The notes beneath the pieces were generated by a model. That model saw only the letters and a list, made by a program, of their open reading frames with translations. It was not told the origin of the DNA and did not search any database. This document shows, piece by piece, positions 8,616 through 15,685 of a stretch of DNA of 64,000 nucleotides (the stretch's first letter is position 1; every line of letters starts with the position of its first letter). The DNA is from Acinetobacter qingfengensis (GTDB taxonomy: Bacteria > Pseudomonadota > Gammaproteobacteria > Pseudomonadales > Moraxellaceae), in the NCBI RefSeq assembly GCF_008693185.1, contig NZ_VXKN01000013.1:1-64000 (forward strand). Direction: 5' to 3'. Both the position numbers and the translations under genes were made by a program.

Positions 8616-8642
8616 TTGCCAAAGTAAAAAAAACTTTATAAT
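8616..8642 (+). promoter_or_regulatory. Promoter of tRNA-Ser
   Basis: TTGCCA (8616-8621) and a perfect TATAAT (8637-8642), 12 bases before the tRNA 5' end. The spacer of 15 is short; the -35 could be shifted by one or two bases. Confidence 0.5.
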
Positions 8643-8654
8643 ATAGCCGCCATT

Positions 8655-8745
8655 GGAAGCGTGGCAGAGCGGTTTAATGCACCGGTCTTGAAAACCGACG
8701 AGGGCTTATACCCCTCCGTGAGTTCGAATCTCACCGCTTCCGCCA
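8655..8745 (+). tRNA. tRNA-Ser(TGA)
   Basis: 91-nt class II tRNA with encoded CCA. The acceptor stem GGAAGCG / CGCTTCC is perfect. The anticodon loop is CTTGAAA (anticodon TGA), the variable arm is GAGGG-cttatac-CCCTC, and the T-arm is GTGAG-TTCGAAT-CTCAC. The 3' half from the anticodon loop on is repeated at 17161-17223 with a different variable arm. So this copy is a chromosomal 5' half joined to an element-borne 3' half, and serves as the attachment site of the element. The gene appears functional. Confidence 0.97.
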
Positions 8746-8750
8746 AATAT
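8687..8750 (+). repeat. Left attachment repeat (attL)
   Basis: 64 bp starting at the first base of the anticodon loop and running five bases past CCA. Compared with the right copy, the first 18 bp (8687-8704) and last 38 bp (8713-8750) are identical. The bases between them, in the variable arm, differ, and the left copy is one base longer. Confidence 0.9.
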
Positions 8751-8761
8751 CAACGACTTAG

Positions 8762-8790
8762 CCCTGACATTCTCAGGGTTTTGTTGTTTC
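8762..8790 (+). terminator. Terminator after tRNA-Ser (element-borne)
   Basis: CCCTGA (8762-8767) / TCAGGG (8773-8778), followed by TTTTGTTGTTT. It lies inside the element, so the element brings its own terminator for the rebuilt tRNA gene. Confidence 0.7.
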
Positions 8791-8923
8791 TAGGGTTATG
8801 CAACGTAAGCCTGTAGTAAGCAAAAAACAAAATTAAAAATAAATATCTTTCATTAAATCAGTGTATTGAAGTTATTCTCTATGATACTTTACTGCGTATA
8901 GTTTTTAGACTAAAGAAAATGAT

Positions 8924-9385
8924 ATGAAAAAAATAATTGTCAGTATTTTAGCTTTTTCCATTTCCACTTTATCAATGGCTTATAAACCACCAGTAGGTGA
9001 GAGTAAGAGTGTTTCGGTGGGAGTAGAGGCAACTAAAGAAGAAATATTTAAAGCTTCTAAACGTGCTTTGGCTTTAGAAGGATACCAGATAACAAGTTCA
9101 GACTTGGATGCAGGTGTGATAACCACAGCTTCTAAGGACTATAGAATAGATCCAAGTTATGCTGATTGTGGTAAGGTAATGGGTATTGATTACCTTAAAG
9201 ATAAGCGAACAAAAACCACAGTAGCGCAGAATATTATTATTGATGAAAACTCTTTAAGTATTAAAAGTAATATTCAAGGTGAATATAAAGTTGGAAGTAC
9301 AACTTTTGATGTAACACTAACTTGCTTATCGAAAGGTTTAATTGAAGCAGATTTGGTAGAGAAGATTAAAAATAATCTAAAGTAG
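8924..9385 (+). CDS. Exported protein of unknown function, 153 aa (cargo gene 1)
   Basis: A clear signal peptide, MKKIIVSILAFSISTLSMA, is cut near residue 19-20, giving a periplasmic protein of about 134 residues. There is no lipobox. The mature part has a helix rich in Lys/Ala/Glu (EATKEEIFKASKRALALEGY) and then alternating beta-type strands with two cysteines (in YADCGKV and LTCLSKG) that could form a disulfide. I know no family for it. It is the first gene of a tight operon: the next start is 7 bp after its stop. AT-rich codon use differs from the housekeeping genes nearby. It lies at the left end of the element, where satellites usually carry cargo. Confidence 0.8.
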   Translation: MKKIIVSILAFSISTLSMAYKPPVGESKSVSVGVEATKEEIFKASKRALALEGYQITSSDLDAGVITTASKDYRIDPSYADCGKVMGIDYLKDKRTKTTVAQNIIIDENSLSIKSNIQGEYKVGSTTFDVTLTCLSKGLIEADLVEKIKNNLK

Positions 9386-9392
9386 GGTAAAG

Positions 9393-9752
9393 ATGAAAAG
9401 AGATTGGGAAATTATTAGACAGGTTCTTATTGCTGTTGAAGATGATAGTTTTAATAAATACTTAGAAAACTCGGAACAGATAAGTAATGTGGTTCAACAT
9501 ACACTTTTACTTATAGAAGCAGGCTTTTTGACTGGTTCATACGAATATATATTTGTTGATGATAGAGATAAGACTTTTAATATTGATGGGCTAACATGGA
9601 AAGGTCATGAACTCCTAGACACAATTAGAAGTCAACCAGTGTGGGATAAGATTAAGAGTACTGCTTTAGATAAAGGTTTAGAGCTAACTTTTGATACAGT
9701 TAAATTATTAGGTGCAAAGGCTTTAGCATTAATCGTAGGAAATTTGGGGTAA
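9393..9752 (+). CDS. DUF2513-like protein, 119 aa (cargo gene 2)
   Basis: The N-terminus MKRDWEIIRQVLIAVED, the mid-part HTLLLIEAGFLTG and the signature LTWKGHELLDTIRSQPVWDKIK match the DUF2513 pattern as I know it: a winged-helix-like small protein often found in phages and mobile elements. Function unknown. The last 20 residues (TVKLLGAKALALIVGN) are apolar and could touch a membrane or a partner. It starts 7 bp after gene 1 and ends 3 bp before gene 3, so all three are translated from one message. Confidence 0.8.
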   Translation: MKRDWEIIRQVLIAVEDDSFNKYLENSEQISNVVQHTLLLIEAGFLTGSYEYIFVDDRDKTFNIDGLTWKGHELLDTIRSQPVWDKIKSTALDKGLELTFDTVKLLGAKALALIVGNLG

Positions 9753-9755
9753 TTT

Positions 9756-10739
9756 ATGACGTTAGTTGTAGCAGGTTATGAAGGTGACGAGATCTTTTTT
9801 ATAGGTGACTCTGCAATTACTTCAGATAATGTGCCATTACTTTCTGGTTTTAAAAAAATATATGCTGTTCCTATTGTAGTACATGCACCATATTTTTTAA
9901 GAACATTTAAAAATTATGTGCCTTTTAGAGGTTATCAAGGTGAATGTGTAATAGCCTTAGCTGGAAGTACATTGATAGCACAGCATGTGATAAATAGTGT
10001 TGTTGGGCATTTAGATAAGATAAGGGTAAAACATGATTACGATGAAAATGGTATTAAATATTCATTAATCAGGCATTGTAATACACGAGATAACCAATTA
10101 TATGGACCTGCATATACAGAATATGACGATGATGTATATTTAGATAGGGATATTTTTAATTCTATAACTATTGATAATATTAAGCAGATTATTGAATATT
10201 CAATAAAAGAAGCTCTTAGTTCAGCATCTAAACATGTTTTAGGTCCTGATAGTTGGAAAAGAGTGATTAATAATGAGTATCTATTTGCTTTATCTTGCCC
10301 GCATACAAGAGAAAATTTTCTTTATCAGGTTAAATTAACAGAAGAACAAACGGATACGGGTATCAAGGCAGTACCTATAATTACTCAGATTCCTAAGGGG
10401 AGCATTGGAGTAATTGGTATGAAATCTTATATAAATGAGTTAAATACGGAGTATCAAAAACTTCTTGCTATGCCATCTAAAATTTCATTAGGGATGTTAA
10501 ATTGTATAGAAGCTATTATTGAAAAGTGTAATTCAGAGGGTGATAGAGGTGTGGCAAAACCAATTATTTATAAAAGATTTAATGGTAAGTTGGTTAAGGG
10601 CTTAACCGTTAGTGAAAATGGTAGTTGGTGGAAACTTGATGTTGATGAAACACCTATAAGGGTTTTAGATAAAGAGAAAGAGCAATCTTTACACGATTTC
10701 CCTAAGTTTAAATTTGGAGAAATAGATTTTAATTTCTAG
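9756..10739 (+). CDS. Proteasome/HslV-like Ntn hydrolase, 327 aa (cargo gene 3)
   Basis: After removal of Met1, Thr2 becomes the N-terminal residue. Counting it as Thr1, the sequence TLVVAGYEGDEIFFIGDSAI puts Asp at 17 and GFKKI puts Lys at 33, exactly the T1-D17-K33 set of proteasome beta subunits and HslV. The strand-turn VIALAGSTLIAQHVINSVVGHL then matches the HslV 'GFAGGT' region and first helix. At 327 residues it is much longer than HslV, with an insert at about 38-66 and a long C-terminal part without a known domain. There is no ATPase partner (HslU, ClpX type) beside it. Likely a self-processed peptidase or amidase; the substrate is unknown. The neighbours suggest an accessory, possibly defensive, module. 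GGGGT precedes the start by about 8 bases. Confidence 0.78.
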   Translation: MTLVVAGYEGDEIFFIGDSAITSDNVPLLSGFKKIYAVPIVVHAPYFLRTFKNYVPFRGYQGECVIALAGSTLIAQHVINSVVGHLDKIRVKHDYDENGIKYSLIRHCNTRDNQLYGPAYTEYDDDVYLDRDIFNSITIDNIKQIIEYSIKEALSSASKHVLGPDSWKRVINNEYLFALSCPHTRENFLYQVKLTEEQTDTGIKAVPIITQIPKGSIGVIGMKSYINELNTEYQKLLAMPSKISLGMLNCIEAIIEKCNSEGDRGVAKPIIYKRFNGKLVKGLTVSENGSWWKLDVDETPIRVLDKEKEQSLHDFPKFKFGEIDFNF

Positions 10740-10905
10740 TATCGTCAACTAATTGTTGTTGATGTGGTACAGCAATAGCTTCCCATTCATCATAAGACAA
10801 AATAGGTGGAAAAGCGGCTACTAATTTAATAGTAGTCGCTTTGTTCTTTCTATGGGTTTCGACTTTAGCTAAACGCCTTTGAAAGTCTTTTAATACCTTA
10901 GCCAT
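10729..10905 (-). CDS. Small hypothetical element protein, 58 aa
   Basis: A basic protein beginning MAKVLKDFQRRLAKVETHRKN, with no domain I recognise. The start at 10905 is chosen because it overlaps the stop of the upstream gene by 8 bp (ATGGCTAA), a common coupling arrangement; a GTG five codons earlier is also possible. Its 3' end overlaps the convergent Ntn-hydrolase gene by 11 bp, marking the border between cargo and core. It is the last gene of the minus-strand run. Confidence 0.6.
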   Translation of the reverse strand: MAKVLKDFQRRLAKVETHRKNKATTIKLVAAFPPILSYDEWEAIAVPHQQQLVDDTRN

Positions 10906-11218
10906 TATCGGTATGACCACAATTAGGGTTAGGGTATTGTGCCCACGGTTGCCCCTGTAGCATGGTTTTAACCGTTACTGGTACTGTAGGGGGTACATAG
11001 TCGCTAAATGGGTGTAATGGGCTATTTAGCTTTTCTTCAAGCTTTGCAAATAAAGGCTTAATAAACACTTCTTCGAGTTCATCGCTGGAAGCATATAACG
11101 CCATGATGTGCATTAGATTATGCATTGCAACCAAACGTTCACTTGGTGAACCATGTGCAATATCCTGTGTAAATTTAAAACGTAAAAATTCATATTCTTC
11201 TCGTGTTGGCAGTTTCAT
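10898..11218 (-). CDS. Hypothetical element protein, 106 aa
   Basis: An unrecognised, mostly helical protein (MKLPTREEYEFLRFKFTQD, then LVAMHNLMHIMALYASSDEL). The C-terminus is proline-rich (HPFSDYVPPTVPVT). Its ATG overlaps the upstream stop (TAATG at 11220-11216), and its own stop overlaps the next start, so it is tightly coupled to both neighbours. It lies just after a DUF5681-type gene; in phages that position often precedes packaging genes, but none follow here. Confidence 0.7.
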   Translation of the reverse strand: MKLPTREEYEFLRFKFTQDIAHGSPSERLVAMHNLMHIMALYASSDELEEVFIKPLFAKLEEKLNSPLHPFSDYVPPTVPVTVKTMLQGQPWAQYPNPNCGHTDNG

Positions 11219-11649
11219 TAGTGTTTCTCCAAAGCATTAATACGTTGTTCTAATTCATCAATCTGACGAATACCATTTAAAGCATTAATCGCTTCAATGA
11301 TTTGTTTACCCACATCAGGCGCAACATTGCCGTCAGCAATAGCTTGTAAAACAGATTGAGCTTGTTCGGTTACGCTTGCTGTAGCATCTAACTCAAACTG
11401 GACTGTTTCTGTTTGAGCTTTAAGTGTTGGTGCAATACGGGAGAGGACTAAGCTAGCCGCTTGCATATCGCCTGAAAGAGCGGATTGAATCACTACTTTG
11501 GCAATATCATCAGCATCAGCTAGTAGGGATTGATTCACTTTCATTCGTTTATCAATAATCCCTTTTGGGCGACCTTGTGGGTTAGGGGAGTTCATCCCCT
11601 TACGCCAATTTGGATTTCCTGCTGTTTTAGTCTTTGAATTTGTGGTCAT
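11218..11649 (-). CDS. DUF5681-like phage-type protein, 143 aa
   Basis: The N-terminus carries GNPNWRKGMNSPNPQGRPKG, a close match to the 'GNPxWxKGxSGNPxGRPKG' motif of DUF5681, a short basic segment common at the start of phage and element proteins next to terminase-type genes. The remainder is helical (ALSGDMQAASLVLSRI; C-terminal coiled coil IRQIDELEQRINALEKH). The start at 11649 is preferred: AAGGA stands 6 bases upstream, whereas an ATG 13 codons earlier has no ribosome site. Function unknown; DNA binding is plausible. Confidence 0.75.
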   Translation of the reverse strand: MTTNSKTKTAGNPNWRKGMNSPNPQGRPKGIIDKRMKVNQSLLADADDIAKVVIQSALSGDMQAASLVLSRIAPTLKAQTETVQFELDATASVTEQAQSVLQAIADGNVAPDVGKQIIEAINALNGIRQIDELEQRINALEKH

Positions 11650-11684
11650 TACAATTCCTTGATCTAAACTATTAATTATCAATT

Positions 11685-12401
11685 TCAAAGATCGACACGT
11701 TGGTCATTTAAAATGAATGCTTGTTCTGCTTCGTTTTTCGCTTTACGAAGTTTTTGAATAACGTGTGATGGTTTACCCACTGCTTTTTCTACTTCTTTAA
11801 ATACCAAGCCACCACGTTCACCCAGTAACGTTGCTGCATTCTTCATTACTTTTAATCGCTTAGCTAAGGCAGGATTTTGAATTTCATGGAGCTGACGTGT
11901 GTAATGTTGAACTTCAATATCTGTTAAGCCTGAAAGGTATGATGGAGCACCTAAAAGGGCTTGAAGTGTTTGCAAGTCTTTTTTCTGCTGTGCTTCTTCA
12001 ATGAATTTGCGACGCTTGCTGTTATTCATATTTTTAACATGCGAGCGGATTTCATTAGCCACAGGGTCATTAGCACCTGCTGTCAAAGGTGTGGTTAGTT
12101 CCTTTTCAATATGTGCAATGCTTTTACTTAGGTTTGCATTTGCAGAATCAATAGATTTAGTAATTTTAAGAAGCTTCTTATTTGCAAAATCATCAGTTTG
12201 GATTAATTGAGCTGCTTCATTCCAAACAGGATTTCGCTTACTTGCTTCACGTGCTTTATGAATATCATTGATACCTTCGTAGGCTTCACTCAATGCTTGG
12301 GCAGCAATGTGAACATAAGAAGCAGTTTCTTCATCATAGCCTTGAAGATGTTTGATATTGTCAGGATGTAGTGATGGTGTAATTAGAGGATATATAGACA
12401 T
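11685..12401 (-). CDS. Hypothetical helical element protein, 238 aa
   Basis: I do not recognise the family. The protein is almost all helix, with coiled-coil-like stretches (NKKLLKITKSIDSANANL; SIAHIEKEL) and a basic C-terminal part (VIQKLRKAKNEAEQAF). No signal peptide or membrane segment. The start at 12401 is chosen over an ATG eight codons earlier because GAG lies about 6 bases upstream of it. It is the first gene of the minus-strand run of four; a reverse TATAAT at 12512-12517 could be its promoter. A replication or packaging-interference role is possible but not shown. Confidence 0.7.
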   Translation of the reverse strand: MSIYPLITPSLHPDNIKHLQGYDEETASYVHIAAQALSEAYEGINDIHKAREASKRNPVWNEAAQLIQTDDFANKKLLKITKSIDSANANLSKSIAHIEKELTTPLTAGANDPVANEIRSHVKNMNNSKRRKFIEEAQQKKDLQTLQALLGAPSYLSGLTDIEVQHYTRQLHEIQNPALAKRLKVMKNAATLLGERGGLVFKEVEKAVGKPSHVIQKLRKAKNEAEQAFILNDQRVDL

Positions 12402-12844
12402 TTTGAACTCGCATATTGGTTGCATAATTACTTATTGCTTACAACATACGAAAAACAAATTAAAATGGCGACGAAATCAAATAGATACAAATTATTTACA
12501 GCAAATAACAAATTATATGGGGGTATAAACAAGCATTTTTGTAGTGCGAAAATAGCCGTTTTAAGCGAGTTTTTATGGTAGCCAGTACCCTTGTACCAAC
12601 CGAGTGCTTAAAGAGGCTATTTACCCCTGAAAGTCGTGCTAATTTCGCTATGTTTAAACCTGTATTTAGGGGTAAAGGGTTTAATAATTTAATTATCAGC
12701 AAGTATTCGTATTTTTAACCACAGTATTAATAATTATTGCTTTAAACATGTAATCTATTGAGCTAAGAAAAAGTTATAGAAATGAAGGAAATTATATAAA
12801 CAGAAGAATGTGAATATAAAGAGCTGTTGCTGTGGTTAGCGTGA

Positions 12845-13052
12845 GTTGCATTAGCATAACCCCCCCTAAAGGGGGGGGGTATATGTGCAACTTTGCAACT
12901 TTTTAAATAAGTTGCAAATAAAAGTTGCAATGCAACTTATTGAAAAAACAATGGTTTAATAGTAAAGTTGCAAGTACAAGTTGCAACTGCAACTCGGTAA
13001 AAATGCTTGCAACTTTTAAGGGAAAGTTGCAAAATTAATGCAACTCTGCAAC
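12845..13052. repeat. Array of TTGCAAC-type repeats, candidate replication origin
   Basis: The hexamer TGCAAC or its complement GTTGCA occurs at 12845, 12886, 12894, 12911, 12924, 12931, 12967, 12980, 12982, 12988, 13008, 13026, 13039 and 13047, that is 14 times in about 210 bp and in both orientations. It is often extended to AAGTTGCAA. The array ends 14 bp before the 3' end of the primase-helicase gene. This resembles iterons or the P4 crr-type region bound by its replication protein. It could instead be a repressor array. The role is inferred from position and repetition. Confidence 0.7.
12860..12879. other. C7-TAAA-G9 hairpin
   Basis: Seven C, TAAA, then nine G form a 7-bp all-GC stem in an AT-rich region, inside the repeat array. 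There is no T-run after it, so it is not a standard terminator. It may be an origin structure or a replication pause site. Confidence 0.5.
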
Positions 13053-13066
13053 TTGTTGTTTTATAA

Positions 13067-15103
13067 TTATATTTTAATTAAATCCAGTCCTTTGGGTGTC
13101 AAAGTAACTGTTTTACCATTTTCAGTTAAATAGCCTTTTTCAATTAGACTGTTTTTCTTTCTAGACATTTTATCAGGACTAAAAGCTAATAATACCGCCC
13201 AGTCTTTTTGAAGGCTAGCAGGATTTTCATGTATCACTTGCAGAATACACTTATCTTTATTTACATCTTCATTTTGATCTTCTAGTATTTTATTGTGGTT
13301 ATTCATTGCTTGAATATCAATTACTGGCGTGACAACTGCTGAAGAAATGGGGTTTCCATCTTCATCCATACCTAAAGGAATAGGTTCTAAATGAAATTGT
13401 CGTTCAATATCATTTGCACCATTCTTGGATTTTGCAATATTCCATTTTTTTGTAGAACCGTTAGATGATATTTCAATTGCACAGTCTACAGCACCAAGTA
13501 AACTGGAATGACCACGCATTCCACTTCCTTGGATTTTGCCTGAATGGTGTACGATAAGCACTAAACAATTTAATTCAGATGATAATTTCTTAAGTTTACC
13601 GATGACCATACCCATGTCTGTAGATGAATTTTCGTCTATGCCATTTGCTGATTGAGCTAGGGTATCTATACAAACTAAACCACAATTTGGTGCATATTCT
13701 TTAATAGAATTAATTAATTCTTCTACATGATCTTTCTCTTTAAAGTTTAAAGAAATTTCATAGTATAAAAAGTCATTATCAGGGATTAAACCTTTTCTTT
13801 CCTGATAAGCATGTAAGCGATTTCCCATACCATGTATATCTTCAAGATTAATATAGGCAACTTTAGACTGCTTTGTTTTCATTCCGAACCATTCTTCACC
13901 TTTGCAAATTGCAAAAAGTAAATCAAGCATCAGAAATGATTTTCCAGTAGCAGGTAAGCCGTAAATTGTGGCTAGTCCTTTTTTAGGTAATACACCTTGA
14001 ACGAACCATTCCATAGGAGGTCGGTTCATTACATCTAATAGGTTTGTTGGGATAAATTTATTTATACCGATAGGCTTTTGAGCGTTATATCTTGCGAGTA
14101 GATTGTCTGCTATTTTTTTACCAATATTTGCTTCGTACTCATCGTGTGCTTGATTTTGACGCGCTTTTCTAATTGTTGATTCAATGTAATCTTTACGGTT
14201 TGCTTTTATTCGTTTTCCAAGGTTTGATTTATGCCATAAGCGAATAAGTTGATCATTATTATTGGTATAGAATGCAAGCATTTGGATTAAAGATAAATCG
14301 GCCTGACTGTGGTCAAGACCAATAGCTTCTGAATCATTATCTAAGTCAGCAAACCATAACGCTTGAAATTTTTCTTTATTTCCTGCATTCCAAGCTTTTT
14401 CCATAATCGAGTCATCACTTTCAATTTGTGGTTGATCGGGCAGTGGTTCAAACTTTCCTTTTTCATCCTGTAGCTGTGAAACCATATTATCTAATATGTC
14501 TTTCTTATACTTAATGGGTTCACTTTTTAAAGTATTACCAGTACAAATAATAAATCGTTCTTGAGAATATATTTCTACATTATCACGTCTGAGTCCTTTT
14601 CCAATATTACCGTAAACCCATATATGGAAGCCTTTTCCGCTTTGAGAATACTCAGTATAACTATTCAAAGTTTTTATAATGCTGCTTGCACGATCGCACT
14701 GTTCTTGTGGGGTATCTGCTTTAATATCCAAGTCAATACAGGTAAATGGATCTTCTGCGCTAAGCATATATCCAATACTATAACCTTGCTGTTTTACTTC
14801 AATACCGTGTTTGTCCGTATGTGACGTTACCCTGCCACGATTGTTCCATGCAAAGGTACAAGCATCATTAAAGTTCATCCATGTGGTAGGGTCATTTGAT
14901 TTAGCAGGAACGGCATAGCCATCTACAACATAAAGGGGGGCTTTACTTGCTCCACTTACAACCCATTGAGGACGCTCTTTTAACTCGTTGGGAAGGTTAG
15001 CCCACAGATTTGAATCATTAATAATGACAGAGGTTTGCTGTGGGGCTTGGCTGCCTTGCGTAGTTTGCTGTGGTAAAATAGGGGTATGGTTTAAGCTATT
15101 CAT
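13067..15103 (-). CDS. Primase-polymerase / RecA-type helicase replication protein, 678 aa
   Basis: Probably the replication initiator of the element. Residues about 30-230 are a primase-polymerase domain: CIDLDIKAD gives the metal-binding D-x-D, and SGKGFHIWVYG the conserved G-x-H. A linker follows. Then there is a RepA/RecA-type ATPase domain with Walker A GLPATGKS near residue 384, a Walker B-like strand CGLVCIDTLAQSANG, and VLIVHHSGKIQGSGMRG. The C-terminal ~70 residues look like a winged helix (KMSRKKNSLIEKGYLTENGK). Start ATG 15103 has AGGA about 10 bases upstream. It is flanked by the repeat array on its 3' side, its likely target, and by the AlpA-like gene on its 5' side. Confidence 0.88.
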   Translation of the reverse strand: MNSLNHTPILPQQTTQGSQAPQQTSVIINDSNLWANLPNELKERPQWVVSGASKAPLYVVDGYAVPAKSNDPTTWMNFNDACTFAWNNRGRVTSHTDKHGIEVKQQGYSIGYMLSAEDPFTCIDLDIKADTPQEQCDRASSIIKTLNSYTEYSQSGKGFHIWVYGNIGKGLRRDNVEIYSQERFIICTGNTLKSEPIKYKKDILDNMVSQLQDEKGKFEPLPDQPQIESDDSIMEKAWNAGNKEKFQALWFADLDNDSEAIGLDHSQADLSLIQMLAFYTNNNDQLIRLWHKSNLGKRIKANRKDYIESTIRKARQNQAHDEYEANIGKKIADNLLARYNAQKPIGINKFIPTNLLDVMNRPPMEWFVQGVLPKKGLATIYGLPATGKSFLMLDLLFAICKGEEWFGMKTKQSKVAYINLEDIHGMGNRLHAYQERKGLIPDNDFLYYEISLNFKEKDHVEELINSIKEYAPNCGLVCIDTLAQSANGIDENSSTDMGMVIGKLKKLSSELNCLVLIVHHSGKIQGSGMRGHSSLLGAVDCAIEISSNGSTKKWNIAKSKNGANDIERQFHLEPIPLGMDEDGNPISSAVVTPVIDIQAMNNHNKILEDQNEDVNKDKCILQVIHENPASLQKDWAVLLAFSPDKMSRKKNSLIEKGYLTENGKTVTLTPKGLDLIKI

Positions 15104-15120
15104 GCCAGTTTATTCCTATC

Positions 15121-15150
15121 AAAAAGACTGCTTCGGCAGTCTTTTTTTTG
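15121..15150. terminator. UUCG-tetraloop terminator
   Basis: AAAAAGACTGC-TTCG-GCAGTCTTTTTT: a perfect stem capped by the stable TTCG loop with a T-run on the plus side and an A/T mirror on the other, so it works both ways. It separates the AlpA-like gene from the primase-helicase gene. Confidence 0.9.
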
Positions 15151-15242
15151 ATTGTATGTTTACGATAGGCTTAGGTCGGGAGAGGTGTTGGACACAGGTT
15201 TCAATAAGCGCAATACGTTTAAGGTTTAGAACAGAAAATTAA

Positions 15243-15485
15243 TTATTTGTCGGAGGTTTGAACTGAATACGAAGACGTACTCGAATGCGCTTGTGCTTCA
15301 AGCCATGCCATTAAGGTTGAACGTAAATAGCGGACACGTGACTGGGTATCAGATCCCACTTTAATAAATTGTGGTCCTTTACCTTTAGTACGCCATATTT
15401 CAAGGGTGTTCTTTTTAAAGCCAAGTAATGAAGCGGCTTCTTTAGTCGTTAGTAAATCTTTATGATTGTTTGCTGAAATAGTCAT
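15243..15485 (-). CDS. AlpA/excisionase-type HTH protein, 80 aa
   Basis: A small winged-helix DNA-binding protein: KDLLTTKEAASLLGFKKNTLEIWRTKGKGP is cut here as KEAASLLGFKKNTLEIWRT (helix-turn-helix), followed by FIKVGSDTQSRVRYLRSTLMAWL (wing and last helix). This is the AlpA / HTH_17 class, which in P4-like elements controls integrase expression and excision. The start ATG has AGGAAC about 7 bases upstream. A 10-bp inverted repeat lies just before the gene, between it and the integrase. The Ser-rich tail (HSSTSSYSVQTS) is probably unstructured. Confidence 0.85.
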   Translation of the reverse strand: MTISANNHKDLLTTKEAASLLGFKKNTLEIWRTKGKGPQFIKVGSDTQSRVRYLRSTLMAWLEAQAHSSTSSYSVQTSDK

Positions 15486-15506
15486 GTCAAAAGTTCCTTT
15501 AGTAAT

Positions 15507-15545
15507 GAGCTATCTGACATGCAATAAAAAAGGGACAGATAGCTC
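15507..15545. promoter_or_regulatory. 10-bp inverted repeat before the AlpA-like gene
   Basis: GAGCTATCTG (15507-15516) and CAGATAGCTC (15536-15545) are perfect inverted repeats 19 bp apart, about 20 bp upstream of the AlpA-like start. They may be operator half-sites or a leader hairpin. Confidence 0.5.
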
Positions 15546-15685
15546 AAGTTTAAATTAACCTTGAAGCCTCTATCCCATGATAGATACAAGCTTAATAATG
15601 TAACCCATGTTACGTGAATATTAAGCGAGGTGTTTGCAGTTAAAAACAACTATATTATGTTTTATGTTAATGCACAAATGATTTT

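Larger units (their letters stand above)
12402..13066. other. Non-coding core of the element
   Basis: 665 bp without a convincing gene between the primase-helicase and the small-gene run. The right half holds the repeat array and the C/G hairpin listed separately. The left half (12520-12720) has short GTACC and GGGGTA repeats but no clear structure. An apparent 68-codon frame on the minus strand here has no ribosome site and an odd composition. Confidence 0.5.

Noticed and set aside
12496..12702. A 68-codon minus-strand gene in the element
   Set aside because: No ribosome site, and the composition fits a non-coding region with short repeats.
12845..13052. CRISPR array
   Set aside because: The repeats are only 6-9 bp, occur in both orientations and have irregular short spacers; there are no cas genes.
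14988..15242. An 84-codon plus-strand frame
   Set aside because: It spans the start of the primase-helicase gene and the TTCG terminator in antisense.
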